Below are positions 23,681-31,636 of a stretch of DNA of 64,000 nucleotides, one piece after another; the stretch's first letter is position 1, and each line of letters begins with the position of its first letter. Source of the DNA: Streptomyces luteolifulvus (lineage in GTDB: Bacteria; Actinomycetota; Actinomycetes; Streptomycetales; Streptomycetaceae). The notes under the pieces were generated by a model that was given only the letters and a program-made list of their open reading frames with translations, was not told where the DNA came from and ran no database searches. The stretch covers positions 1 through 64,000 of the forward strand of contig NZ_VZRB01000006.1 in the NCBI RefSeq assembly GCF_008806595.1. The letters run 5' to 3'. A program made the translations under genes and the position numbers.

Positions 23681-25276
23681 CTACGCCGCCTCCCGGTACG
23701 CCGCCGCCTCCTCCAGATCCAGCCTGCGCAGCAGCGTCCGCAGCATCTCGTCGTCGATGTAACGGCCGTCGCGCAGCTTCACGAACACCCGGCGCTCGGC
23801 GCCGATCATCTCCCGGGACAGCCGGCGGTAGGTGTCGTCCACGGTTTCGCCGGTGACGGGGTTGACCTGGCCGAGGCGCTCCCAGACGGCGTTGCGGCGG
23901 CGCTCCAGGACCGCACGCAGACGGTCGGCAAGGGGCGGCGGCAGCGCGTTGCGCTCGTCTGCGAGGAGTTCGTCCAGCCGCCGCTCGGCGGCCCGGGAGG
24001 CCTGCGCCTGGGCGTTCGCCTCGGCGAGCGTCTCGGCCTGCGGATCGCGGCCGGGCAGCCTCAGGAAACGGATCAGCGGGGGCAGCGTCACGCCCTGCAC
24101 GACGAGCGTCCCGATCACGGTGGTGAACGTGAGGAAGAGGATGAGGTTGCGTTCGGGGAACGGCTCGCCGCCGTGCACCGTGAGCGGGATGGAGAAGGCG
24201 ATGGCCAGCGAGACCACGCCCCTCATGCCGGCCCAGGCGATGATGAACGGCCCCTTCCAGGTGGGGTCCTGCTCGCGTTCCCGGATCCGGCGGGACAGGA
24301 TCCGTGGCAGGAAGGTCGCCGGGTAGACCCACACGAACCGCGACGCGACGACGACCAGGAAGAGGGCGAGCGCGTACCAGGCGGCGAGGAGCCCCTCGTA
24401 CTCCCCGAGGCCCTTGAGGACCACGGGCAGCTGCAGTCCGATCAGGGCGAACACCGCCGACTCCAGGACGAACGCGACCATCCGCCACACGGCCTCCTCC
24501 TGGAGCCGGGTCGCGAAATCGACCTCCCACGCGCGGTGTCCCAGATAGAGCGCCACGACGACGACCGCCAGCACCCCGGAGGCGTGCACCTGCTCGGCGG
24601 CCGCGTACGCCACGAACGGGATCAGCAGGGAGAGCGTGTTCTGCAGCAGCGCCTCCTTGAGGTGCGTGCGCAGCCAGTGGATCGGCACCATCAGCACCAG
24701 CCCGAAGCCGATGCCGCCGACGGCCGCGAGCAGGAACTCGCCGATCCCGCCCGCCCAGGTGGCGCCCTCGCCCACCGCGGCGGCGAGTGCCACCCGGTAG
24801 GCGGTGATCGCGGTGGCGTCGTTCACCAGGGACTCGCCCTGCAGGATCGTGGTGACGCGGGACGGCAGCCCGACCCGCCGCGCCACCGCGGTGGCCGCGA
24901 CGGCGTCCGGCGGCGCCACCACCGCACCCAGCACCAGCGCCGCGGTCAGCGGCAGCCCCGGGACGATCTGGTAGACGGCCCAGCCGACGACGAAGGCCGC
25001 GAAGAGCACGTACCCCACCGACAGCAGCGCCACGGGCCTCAGCTGCGCGCGCAGGTCGAGGTAGGAGCTGTCGGTGGCCGAGGTGTACAGGAGCGGGGGC
25101 AGGACGAGGGGAAGGACGATGTCGGGGTCGAGGGTGTATTCGGGGACCCCGGGGACGTACGAGACCGCCAGCCCGGCCGCGACCAGCAGCAGCGGCGCCG
25201 GCACCGGTGTCCGCCGGGCCGCCGCGGCGACCGCGGCGCTGCCCGCCACCAGCAACAGCAGTGGCATCACGTCCAT
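23681..25276 (-). CDS. CPA1-family Na+/H+ antiporter
   Basis: A 531-residue membrane antiporter with about 12 membrane segments. Conserved CPA1 elements are LGAVVAPPDAVAATAV with the transport-site Asp, GESLVNDATAITAYRVAL with the ND pair, and AWAGMRGVVSLAIAFSIPL. A cytosolic C-terminal region of about 130 residues is largely helical. It exchanges protons for Na+ or K+. The start MDVMPLLLL was preferred to an earlier in-frame start because the first membrane segment follows at once. A UBP-type zinc-finger gene diverges just upstream, a common pairing in actinobacteria. Confidence 0.9.
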   Translation of the reverse strand: MDVMPLLLLVAGSAAVAAAARRTPVPAPLLLVAAGLAVSYVPGVPEYTLDPDIVLPLVLPPLLYTSATDSSYLDLRAQLRPVALLSVGYVLFAAFVVGWAVYQIVPGLPLTAALVLGAVVAPPDAVAATAVARRVGLPSRVTTILQGESLVNDATAITAYRVALAAAVGEGATWAGGIGEFLLAAVGGIGFGLVLMVPIHWLRTHLKEALLQNTLSLLIPFVAYAAAEQVHASGVLAVVVVALYLGHRAWEVDFATRLQEEAVWRMVAFVLESAVFALIGLQLPVVLKGLGEYEGLLAAWYALALFLVVVASRFVWVYPATFLPRILSRRIREREQDPTWKGPFIIAWAGMRGVVSLAIAFSIPLTVHGGEPFPERNLILFLTFTTVIGTLVVQGVTLPPLIRFLRLPGRDPQAETLAEANAQAQASRAAERRLDELLADERNALPPPLADRLRAVLERRRNAVWERLGQVNPVTGETVDDTYRRLSREMIGAERRVFVKLRDGRYIDDEMLRTLLRRLDLEEAAAYREAA

Positions 25277-25338
25277 CGTCCTCGCCCGCCCTCGTTTTTC
25301 CGCGCGGCCGTCCGCACGCCCGTCGTAATCTGGCAATC

Positions 25339-25599
25339 ATGAAACAGTGCACGCACGCCGACGCGCTGCCGCATCCGGAACCCGGGCCGCTGAGCGAGAC
25401 CTGCCCGGAGTGTCTGCGGGGCGGCACGCACCCGGTACAGCTTCGGCTGTGCCTCACCTGCGGTCACGTCGGCTGCTGCGACTCCTCGCCGGGGCGGCAC
25501 GCGACCGAGCACTACAAGGACTCCGGCCATCCCGTGATGAGGACGTTCGAACCCGGCGAGAACTGGCGCTGGTGCTTTGTGGACCACGTACTTGTGTGA
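25339..25599 (+). CDS. UBP-type zinc-finger protein
   Basis: An 86-residue protein consisting of one ZnF-UBP domain: CTHADAL near the start, ETCPECLRGG, LCLTCGHVGCCDSSPGRHATEH and a C-terminal HPVMRTFEPGENWRWCF. In eukaryotes this finger binds ubiquitin tails; bacterial copies have no known ligand. It diverges from the antiporter gene with 62 bases between starts. ATG start, probably with a very short leader. Confidence 0.83.
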   Translation: MKQCTHADALPHPEPGPLSETCPECLRGGTHPVQLRLCLTCGHVGCCDSSPGRHATEHYKDSGHPVMRTFEPGENWRWCFVDHVLV

Positions 25600-25634
25600 C
25601 TCTGGAGGACCGGGGATGACTCGGATTTTGTACG

Positions 25635-25659
25635 GTTCGACCGTCTGACGTCTGGGTAC
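25635..25659 (+). promoter_or_regulatory. Putative SigB/SigH-type promoter
   Basis: GTTC at 25635-25638 and GGGTAC at 25654-25659 with a 15-base spacer match the GNNT/GGGTAY consensus of Streptomyces SigB-family sigma factors. It lies upstream of prsH and sigH and would give autoregulation by SigH. Confidence 0.5.
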
Positions 25660-25868
25660 GTCAACCCGGCGCGCGCTCTTCCCAATTGGGCCCGCAGACC
25701 CTCTAGCCACGGAGCGTATTCATAGGTTTACTATGAGTGACAGCAGGGGGTCGGGGTCCCGGGACAGGAAAGTCGAGAGCGCGATAGCGTCACCGAGGAA
25801 CCACCTGTCGCGTTACCCCGGGGGGCGACCCTCGGCCCTGAAGAGCTTGTACCACCTTGGAGGTGAGG

Positions 25869-26282
25869 GTGTCCCAGATCGCAGGCGAGCCCGCGACCCA
25901 GGACTTCGTGGAAGTCCGGCTGCCGGCTGCGGGTGCCTACCTGTCGGTGCTGCGGACGGCCACGGCCGGCCTCGCAGCCCGTTTGGACTTCACCCTCGAC
26001 GAGATCGAGGACCTTCGCATCGCGGTCGACGAGGCCTGCGCGATCCTGCTGCAGCAGGCCGTGTCCGGCTCGGTGCTCAGTTGTGTCTTCCGGCTCGTCG
26101 ACGACTCGCTCGAGGTCACCGTCTCGGCCCCGACCACGGACGGTCACGCCCCCGCGCGGGACACCTTCGCCTGGACCGTCCTGTCCGCTCTCGCGGGCAA
26201 GGTCTCCTCCGCCGTGGACGAGGACAAAACCGTTTCGATCAGCCTCTACAAACAGCGCGGCGCGGGACCCGGGCCGGCGTGA
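25869..26282 (+). CDS. prsH: Anti-sigma factor of SigH (RsbW-like ATPase)
   Basis: A 137-residue HATPase_c_2 protein. The N-box region is LDEIEDLRIAVDEACAILLQ (about residues 45-64) and a degenerate C-terminal half ends in DKTVSISLYKQRG. RsbW/SpoIIAB-like proteins bind their sigma factor in the cytosol and release it through an anti-anti-sigma factor. GTG 25869 follows GGAGGTGAGG. The sigma gene starts 17 bases after the stop. The assignment as prsH (also called ushX) rests on family plus this pairing. The whole gene lies inside a longer sigH-phase frame in another register. Confidence 0.88.
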   Translation: MSQIAGEPATQDFVEVRLPAAGAYLSVLRTATAGLAARLDFTLDEIEDLRIAVDEACAILLQQAVSGSVLSCVFRLVDDSLEVTVSAPTTDGHAPARDTFAWTVLSALAGKVSSAVDEDKTVSISLYKQRGAGPGPA

Positions 26283-26299
26283 GGAACGGGGACGGGCCG

Positions 26300-27421
26300 G
26301 TGCGGGACGAAGAGCGCGGCACACGGGAACTGCCGCCCGAGGGCAGGGACCCCTCGGACGTTGCCCGACGCAAGGCGGACGCCGTCGACGGCATCGACGG
26401 CATCGACGGCATCCCCGAGCAGGCCCGGCCGCACCCGGAGGACGACGCCGGCGACACTGCGGCGGCCGGCTTCCTGGACGACGGGCAGCGTGATCGGGAA
26501 GGTGCCGTGCAGAGCGCGCCTCTGGACGGGCGGATCGGGGGCACCCCAATCCGAGCGGAGGCGAGGGCTCGGGGAAGGGCAACGGGCGGGACGATGAGCG
26601 AGCACGAGCGACACTCCGAGGACGAGGCGACGGGTGCGCAGCGTGGGCCGGCGACGCCGCACGACCCCCAGGACCGCAGCGGGGCGCGCGTCCTGTTCGT
26701 CGAGCTGCGCACGCTGAAGGAAGGCAGCGCCGAGTACGCGGAGCTGCGCAACCAGCTGGTCCGTATGCATCTGCCGCTCGTGGAGCACCTCGCGCGCCGC
26801 TTCCGCAACCGCGGTGAGCCGCTGGACGACCTCACCCAGGTCGCCACCATCGGCCTGATCAAGTCGGTCGACCGCTTCGACCCGGACCGCGGCGTCGAGT
26901 TCTCGACCTACGCGACCCCGACGGTCGTCGGTGAGATCAAGCGGCACTTCCGAGACAAGGGCTGGGCCGTGCGCGTCCCCCGCCGGCTTCAGGAGCTGCG
27001 CCTCGCGCTCACCACGGCGACGGCCGAGCTCTCGCAGCAGCACGGCCGCTCCCCCACCGTCCACGAGCTGGCCGAGAAGCTGGCCATCTCGGAGGAGGAG
27101 GTCCTGGAGGGCCTGGAGTCGGCCAACGCGTACTCCACGCTGTCCCTGGACGTCCCCGACACCGACGACGAGTCCCCGGCGGTCGCGGACACCCTGGGCG
27201 CCGAGGACGAGGCGCTGGAGGGCGTCGAGTACCGCGAGTCCCTCAAGCCGCTGCTCGAAGATCTCCCGCCGCGCGAGAAGCGGATTCTGCTGCTGCGCTT
27301 CTTCGGCAACATGACCCAGTCGCAGATCGCCCAGGAGGTCGGGATCTCACAGATGCACGTGTCCCGGCTGCTGGCCAGGACACTGGCACAGTTGCGCGAG
27401 AAACTGCTGGTGGAAGAGTAG
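26300..27421 (+). CDS. sigH: SigB/SigF-family stress sigma factor, SigH type
   Basis: A 373-residue product from GTG 26300. The first 98 residues are acidic, low-complexity and contain a DGI triple repeat. The sigma core follows: region 2 VRMHLPLVEHLARRF and LTQVATIGLIKSVDRFDP, region 3 LSQQHGRSPTVHELAEKL, region 4 TQSQIAQEVGISQMHVSRLL. It directs RNA polymerase to stress and development promoters. Another start, ATG 26594, gives 275 residues, and the frame is open back to ATG 25733 (562 codons, about 61 kDa) across prsH. S. coelicolor SigH is known to exist in several N-terminally different forms, so more than one start may be used. Confidence 0.9.
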   Translation: MRDEERGTRELPPEGRDPSDVARRKADAVDGIDGIDGIPEQARPHPEDDAGDTAAAGFLDDGQRDREGAVQSAPLDGRIGGTPIRAEARARGRATGGTMSEHERHSEDEATGAQRGPATPHDPQDRSGARVLFVELRTLKEGSAEYAELRNQLVRMHLPLVEHLARRFRNRGEPLDDLTQVATIGLIKSVDRFDPDRGVEFSTYATPTVVGEIKRHFRDKGWAVRVPRRLQELRLALTTATAELSQQHGRSPTVHELAEKLAISEEEVLEGLESANAYSTLSLDVPDTDDESPAVADTLGAEDEALEGVEYRESLKPLLEDLPPREKRILLLRFFGNMTQSQIAQEVGISQMHVSRLLARTLAQLREKLLVEE

Positions 27422-27445
27422 GACGCCGGAGCCTGTCCGGTACGG

Positions 27446-27910
27446 CTATTGCTTCCCGTCCTGTGTACGGCCCGGACCCTTGATGCCGAGGGCCTGGGTC
27501 GTCGCCGGGTTGATCAGCAGGACCAGCGTGGTGACCGCGACGGCCGCGAGCGCGATCCCCGCCGGGATCGCCAGGCTGTCCGCCTGGAGCAGGCTGTACG
27601 CCACCGGCAACGCCATGATCTGTGTGACGACGGCCGGCCCGCGGCTCCAGCTGCGCCGGCCGAGCAGCCCGCGCGCGGCGAGCAGCGGCAGCAGCGCGAG
27701 GACGATCAGCGTGATGCCGCCGGTGACGGCGGACCGCCGGTCGTCCGGGGCGCCGCTCACGCCCTCCACGAGCATCCAGGCACCCCCGGCGAGAAGCGCC
27801 AGCCCCTCCAGCGCGGCCAGCGCCGCCGCGGCGGTCAGCCGGGCAGGGCGGCCCTCCGCCTGCTGGGCGGCTTCGGCGGCTTCCGGAGCGGGGTTCTGCT
27901 GAGACGTCAC
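27446..27910 (-). CDS. Integral membrane protein, four segments
   Basis: A 154-residue hypothetical protein with four predicted membrane helices (about residues 25-48, 58-80, 92-110 and 115-135, for example LAALEGLALLAGGAWMLV and IPAGIALAAVAVTTLVLLI). It has an Ala/Glu/Gln-rich N-terminus and a basic polar tail ending GRTQDGKQ. Function unknown. It converges on sigH with 24 bases between stops. GTG start. Confidence 0.75.
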   Translation of the reverse strand: MTSQQNPAPEAAEAAQQAEGRPARLTAAAALAALEGLALLAGGAWMLVEGVSGAPDDRRSAVTGGITLIVLALLPLLAARGLLGRRSWSRGPAVVTQIMALPVAYSLLQADSLAIPAGIALAAVAVTTLVLLINPATTQALGIKGPGRTQDGKQ

Positions 27911-28026
27911 CCCTGAAGGGTAGCCTTCGCGGGGCACGCGCCCGTGGTGAGGTTCACGCACCGATCTCTTACGTGATCCCTACCTCGGCCTGGGATCGGT
28001 ACCACCGAGTAGGTACCCTGCAATCC

Positions 28027-28995
28027 ATGCGTGCACTTCTCGTGGTCAACCCGGCAGCAACCACCACAAGCGCACGTACGCGTGACGTTCTGATCCACGC
28101 GCTGGCGAGCGAGACGAAGCTCGAGGCGGTCACCACCGAGTACCGCGGCCACGCACGCGACCTGGGGCGGCAGGCGGCGGAGAGCGGCAATGTCGACCTG
28201 GTGGTGGCGCTCGGCGGCGACGGCACCGTCAACGAGGTCGTCAACGGCCTGCTGCACTCCGGCCCCGAACCCGAGCGCCTGCCCGGTCTGGCGGTGGTCC
28301 CCGGCGGCTCCACCAATGTCTTCGCCCGCGCCCTCGGCCTGCCGAACGACGCCGTGGAGGCGACCGGCGCGCTGCTGGACGCGCTGCGCGAGGGCCGTGA
28401 GCGCACGATCGGCCTCGGGCTGGCCGCGGGCACGCCCGGCACCGAGGACGAGGCCGTCCCGTCCCGCTGGTTCACCTTCACCGCGGGCCTCGGCTTCGAC
28501 GGGGGCGTGGTCGGCCGGGTCGAGCAGCAGCGCGAGCGGGGCAAGAAGTCGACGCACGCCCTGTACGTACGCCAGGTCGTCCGTCAGTTCCTCGCGGAGT
28601 CGAACCGCCGGCACGGCACGGTCTCCATAGAGCGGCCCGGTGAGGATCCGGTCACCGATCTGGTGGTGGCCATAGTCTCGAACACCTCGCCCTGGACGTA
28701 TCTCGGCAATCGCCCGATGTACACGTCACCTAAGGCCTCGTTCGATAAGGGGCTCGACGTACTCGGCCTCAGCCGGCTGTCCACCGCCGCGGTTGCCCGG
28801 TATGGCACCCAGTTGCTCACTTCGTCCCCCGAGCGCGGCCCTCATGGCAAGCATGCATTTTCGTTGCACGACCTTGACCAGTTCACCTTGCATTCGAAGG
28901 TGCCGCTGCCCCTCCAGATGGACGGCGACCACCTCGGGCTGCGTACGAGCGTGACGTTCACAGGCGTACGCCGTGCACTGCGTGTGATTGTGTGA
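28027..28995 (+). CDS. Diacylglycerol kinase-family lipid kinase
   Basis: A 322-residue protein of the DAGK catalytic (NAD kinase-like) fold. Key parts are RALLVVNPAATTTSARTRD at the N-terminus, the nucleotide motif VVALGGDGTVNEVVNGLL (about residues 60-77) and VVPGGSTNVFARALGLP. Family members phosphorylate diacylglycerol or sphingoid lipids at the membrane surface. A TAGGTA-like element ends about 12 bases before the ATG, so the mRNA could be leaderless or nearly so. Confidence 0.86.
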   Translation: MRALLVVNPAATTTSARTRDVLIHALASETKLEAVTTEYRGHARDLGRQAAESGNVDLVVALGGDGTVNEVVNGLLHSGPEPERLPGLAVVPGGSTNVFARALGLPNDAVEATGALLDALREGRERTIGLGLAAGTPGTEDEAVPSRWFTFTAGLGFDGGVVGRVEQQRERGKKSTHALYVRQVVRQFLAESNRRHGTVSIERPGEDPVTDLVVAIVSNTSPWTYLGNRPMYTSPKASFDKGLDVLGLSRLSTAAVARYGTQLLTSSPERGPHGKHAFSLHDLDQFTLHSKVPLPLQMDGDHLGLRTSVTFTGVRRALRVIV

Positions 28996-29312
28996 GCAGA
29001 AGGGGCCAAAGTCCTTTCACTCGAACGTTTAGGCCAGGATCCACCCCATGGAAGTACGGCTGTGACCTAGTCGACACCGAGGAATCAAAAAAAACTTTCC
29101 GGAAGGGGTTGTATCCGCCGCTGAGGTTTGCGAGTCTCTACGTGGCGATCGGGACGGCCCGCAACACCGGCCTCCACGGATCGCCAGAACCCCTCTTCAC
29201 ATCACAGGACCACGCCAGTGAACCTGGTAGTCGGCCCTTCACTCGTTGAGGGATTCGTGAAAGCGTTCACATTCACAAGCAATATGCACGTAATCAAGGA
29301 GAGGTAGCAGCC
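28996..29312 (+). promoter_or_regulatory. wblE upstream region
   Basis: A 317-base gene-free stretch ahead of wblE. It holds an unusual A-rich run (AATCAAAAAAAACTTTCC near 29083-29100) in otherwise GC-rich DNA, a repeat of TTCAC near the end (GTTCACATTCACAAGC) and the AAGGAGAG ribosome-binding site about 8 bases before the wblE ATG. No specific operator was identified. Confidence 0.5.
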
Positions 29313-29570
29313 ATGGACTGGCGTCACAACGCCGTTTGCCGCGAGGAAGACCCCGAGCTCTTCTTCCCCATCGGCAACACCGGTCCTGCGCTGCTGCAGA
29401 TCGAGGAAGCCAAGGCCGTCTGCCGTCGCTGCCCGGTTATCGAGCAGTGCCTGCAGTGGGCGCTCGAGTCCGGCCAGGACTCCGGCGTCTGGGGTGGTCT
29501 CAGCGAGGACGAGCGCCGCGCCATGAAGCGCCGCGCCGCTCGCAACCGGGCCCGTCAGGCCTCCGCCTGA
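29313..29570 (+). CDS. wblE: WhiB-like iron-sulfur regulator
   Basis: An 85-residue Wbl protein. Four cysteines bind a [4Fe-4S] cluster: AVCREED (Cys9), AVCRRCPVIEQC (about residues 37-46). The G[VI]WGG turn (SGVWGGLSEDE) is followed by a basic C-terminus KRRAARNRARQ for DNA contact. WblE is the conserved, probably essential-type WhiB-like protein that works with the principal sigma factor. The assignment to WblE rests on near-identity from memory and on position between a lipid kinase gene and a PdtaS-type kinase gene. Confidence 0.92.
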   Translation: MDWRHNAVCREEDPELFFPIGNTGPALLQIEEAKAVCRRCPVIEQCLQWALESGQDSGVWGGLSEDERRAMKRRAARNRARQASA

Positions 29571-29680
29571 CACTCCCGCCCCGCACAACAGCCTGAGCTT
29601 GGCGGCGCGTACAGCGAGTACGCATCTCCCGCCCCCGAGCCGCAGCGCGCAGTACCCCGATGCGCTAAGCAACGAGCGAT

Positions 29681-29711
29681 GAGCCCCGGATCACCTGGTG
29701 ATCCGGGGCTC
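29681..29711. terminator. Bidirectional terminator between wblE and the kinase gene
   Basis: A perfect 15-bp stem, GAGCCCCGGATCACC against its complement, is followed on the top strand by TTTGCT. It serves wblE and can also serve the convergent histidine kinase gene. Confidence 0.88.
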
Positions 29712-29757
29712 TTTGCTGTGTGCATACGGGAGTGTGCGGACGATGGTGCGGACGGGA

Positions 29758-31233
29758 CTATTTGTGCGCCCGCACCGGGATGTCCAGGATCACCTGCGTC
29801 CCCCGCTCCGGCGCCGGGACCATGTCGAACACACCGCCCAACTCGCCCTCCACCAGGGTCCGTACGATCTGCAGGCCGAGGTTGCCCGCGGTGTGCGGGT
29901 CGAAGCCCTCGGGCAGCCCGACGCCGTCGTCCTGGACGGTGACCAGCAGACGGGCCTCCTTGCTGGTGCCGCCGCGGACGGCCGAGACCTCGACCGTGCC
30001 GGTGTCGCCCTCGCGGAAGCCGTGCTCCAGGGCGTTCTGGAGGATCTCGGTCAGGACCATCGACAGCGGGGTGGCGACCTCGGCGTCCAGAATGCCGAAG
30101 CGGCCGCTGCGCCGACCGGTCACCTTGCCCGGCGAGATCTCGGCGACCATCGCGAGGACGCGGTCGGCGATCTCGTCGAACTCCACGCGCTCGTCCAGGT
30201 TCTGGGAGAGCGTCTCGTGCACGATGGCGATCGACCCGACCCGCCGTACCGCCTCTTCGAGGGCCTCGCGGCCGCGGTCCGACTCGATGCGCCGCGCCTG
30301 AAGCCGCAGCAGGGCGGCCACCGTCTGGAGGTTGTTCTTCACCCGGTGGTGGATCTCCCGGATGGTGGCGTCCTTGGTGATCAACTCGCGCTCGCGGCGC
30401 CGCAGTTCGGTGACATCCCGGAGCAGGACCAGCGAACCGATACGGGTGCCCTTCGGCTTGAGGGGGATCGCCCGGAACTGGATCACCCCGTCATGCGCCT
30501 CGATCTCGAACTCGCGCGGCGCCCAGCCGCTGGCGACCTTGGCCAGCGCCTCGTCCACCGGCCCGCGCGTCGGCGCGAGTTCCGCGGTGGTCATGCCCAG
30601 GTGGTGGCCGACGAGGTCGGAGGCCAGGCCCAGGCGGTGGTACGCGGACAGGGCGTTCGGGGAGGCGTACTGGACGATGCCGTCGGCGTCCAGCCGGATC
30701 AGGCCGTCGCCCACGCGGGGCGAGGCGTCCATGTCGACCTGCTGGTTCGGGAACGGGAACGAGCCGGCCGCGATCATCTGCGCGAGGTCGGAGGCGCTTT
30801 GCAGATACGTCAGTTCGAGGCGGCTCGGGGTGCGCACGGTGAGGAGATTGGTGTTGCGCGCGATGACACCGAGGACGCGCCCGTCCCGCCGTACGGGAAT
30901 GGACTCGACCCGGACCGGGACCTCCTCGCGCCACTCGGGGTCGCCCTCGCGCACGATCCGGCCCTCGTCCAGCGCGGCGTCCAGCAGGGGCCGGCGGCCG
31001 CGCGGGACGAGGTGGCCGACCATGTCGTCCTGGTACGAGGTGGGGCCGGTGTTGGGCCGCATCTGGGCGACGGAGACGTAGCGGGTGCCGTCGCGGGTGG
31101 GGACCCACAGGACGAGGTCGGCGAAGGAGAGGTCGGAGAGCAGCTGCCACTCCGAGACCAGCAGGTGGAGCCACTCGAGGTCGGAGTCCTCGAGGTCGGT
31201 GTGCTGGCGTACGAGTTCGTTCATGGAGGGCAC
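29758..31233 (-). CDS. PdtaS-type sensor histidine kinase
   Basis: A 491-residue soluble kinase. A GAF-like domain (about 1-150) is followed by a PAS domain (about 175-290, GLIRLDADGIVQYASPNALS) and the HisKA_2/HWE-like dimerisation motif IREIHHRVKNNLQTVAALLR with the phospho-acceptor His. The ATPase domain follows with TEILQNALEHGF (N-box) and DDGVGLPEGFD (G1). It resembles M. tuberculosis PdtaS, which signals to an ANTAR antiterminator. No response regulator gene is adjacent, so its partner is encoded elsewhere. A DasR-like site lies about 235 bases upstream. MNELV (31224) is an alternative start. Confidence 0.88.
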   Translation of the reverse strand: MPSMNELVRQHTDLEDSDLEWLHLLVSEWQLLSDLSFADLVLWVPTRDGTRYVSVAQMRPNTGPTSYQDDMVGHLVPRGRRPLLDAALDEGRIVREGDPEWREEVPVRVESIPVRRDGRVLGVIARNTNLLTVRTPSRLELTYLQSASDLAQMIAAGSFPFPNQQVDMDASPRVGDGLIRLDADGIVQYASPNALSAYHRLGLASDLVGHHLGMTTAELAPTRGPVDEALAKVASGWAPREFEIEAHDGVIQFRAIPLKPKGTRIGSLVLLRDVTELRRRERELITKDATIREIHHRVKNNLQTVAALLRLQARRIESDRGREALEEAVRRVGSIAIVHETLSQNLDERVEFDEIADRVLAMVAEISPGKVTGRRSGRFGILDAEVATPLSMVLTEILQNALEHGFREGDTGTVEVSAVRGGTSKEARLLVTVQDDGVGLPEGFDPHTAGNLGLQIVRTLVEGELGGVFDMVPAPERGTQVILDIPVRAHK

Positions 31234-31467
31234 GTGTGCGAGCGTACCTGGGGGTTTGTCCGGCCCCTAAAACACCCGCGGGCCGCGGCGCCTGGGAGGG
31301 ACCCTCAACCCTCCCGGCACCGCAGCCCGGAGCAATATCGGCCGCGGGGTGTGCGGTCCCGGTAGGCCGAAGGTCGAGGAGCCGGGGCAGTCAGGGCAGA
31401 GAGCTCCGGTTCCTCGGTCCGCCTTCCTGTGCGGGGAAGACGGAAGTCCGCGTGTTCTCCCTCGCAT

Positions 31468-31483
31468 TCTGGACTAGACCAGT
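31468..31483 (-). promoter_or_regulatory. DasR-responsive element (dre) in the 403-base gap upstream of the kinase gene
   Basis: On the minus strand the site reads AACTGGTCTAGTCCAG, a close match to the dre consensus. It lies in the otherwise gene-free 31234-31636 stretch, 235 bases upstream of the kinase start and about 150 bases beyond the end of the SIS gene. Nothing else in this gap could be assigned. Confidence 0.7.
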
Positions 31484-31636
31484 TTATGTGTCCATGCGTG
31501 AGAGGCTGTTTGTTGTTGTCATCTCCGCGGTTGGTCGGACGCCTTGGCGCCCACCCCGCAGCCTAACCCTTGTGGGTTCATGTGCGGGGCATAGATGGTC
31601 ATGGCATTTTCCACACGCGTCTCTTTTCGTCCGGGC

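Noticed and set aside
31485..31570. Short Cys-rich open frame (MCPCVRGC...) considered as an attenuator leader peptide
   Set aside because: No gene follows on the plus strand; the next gene there is antisense, so a leader-peptide role has no target.
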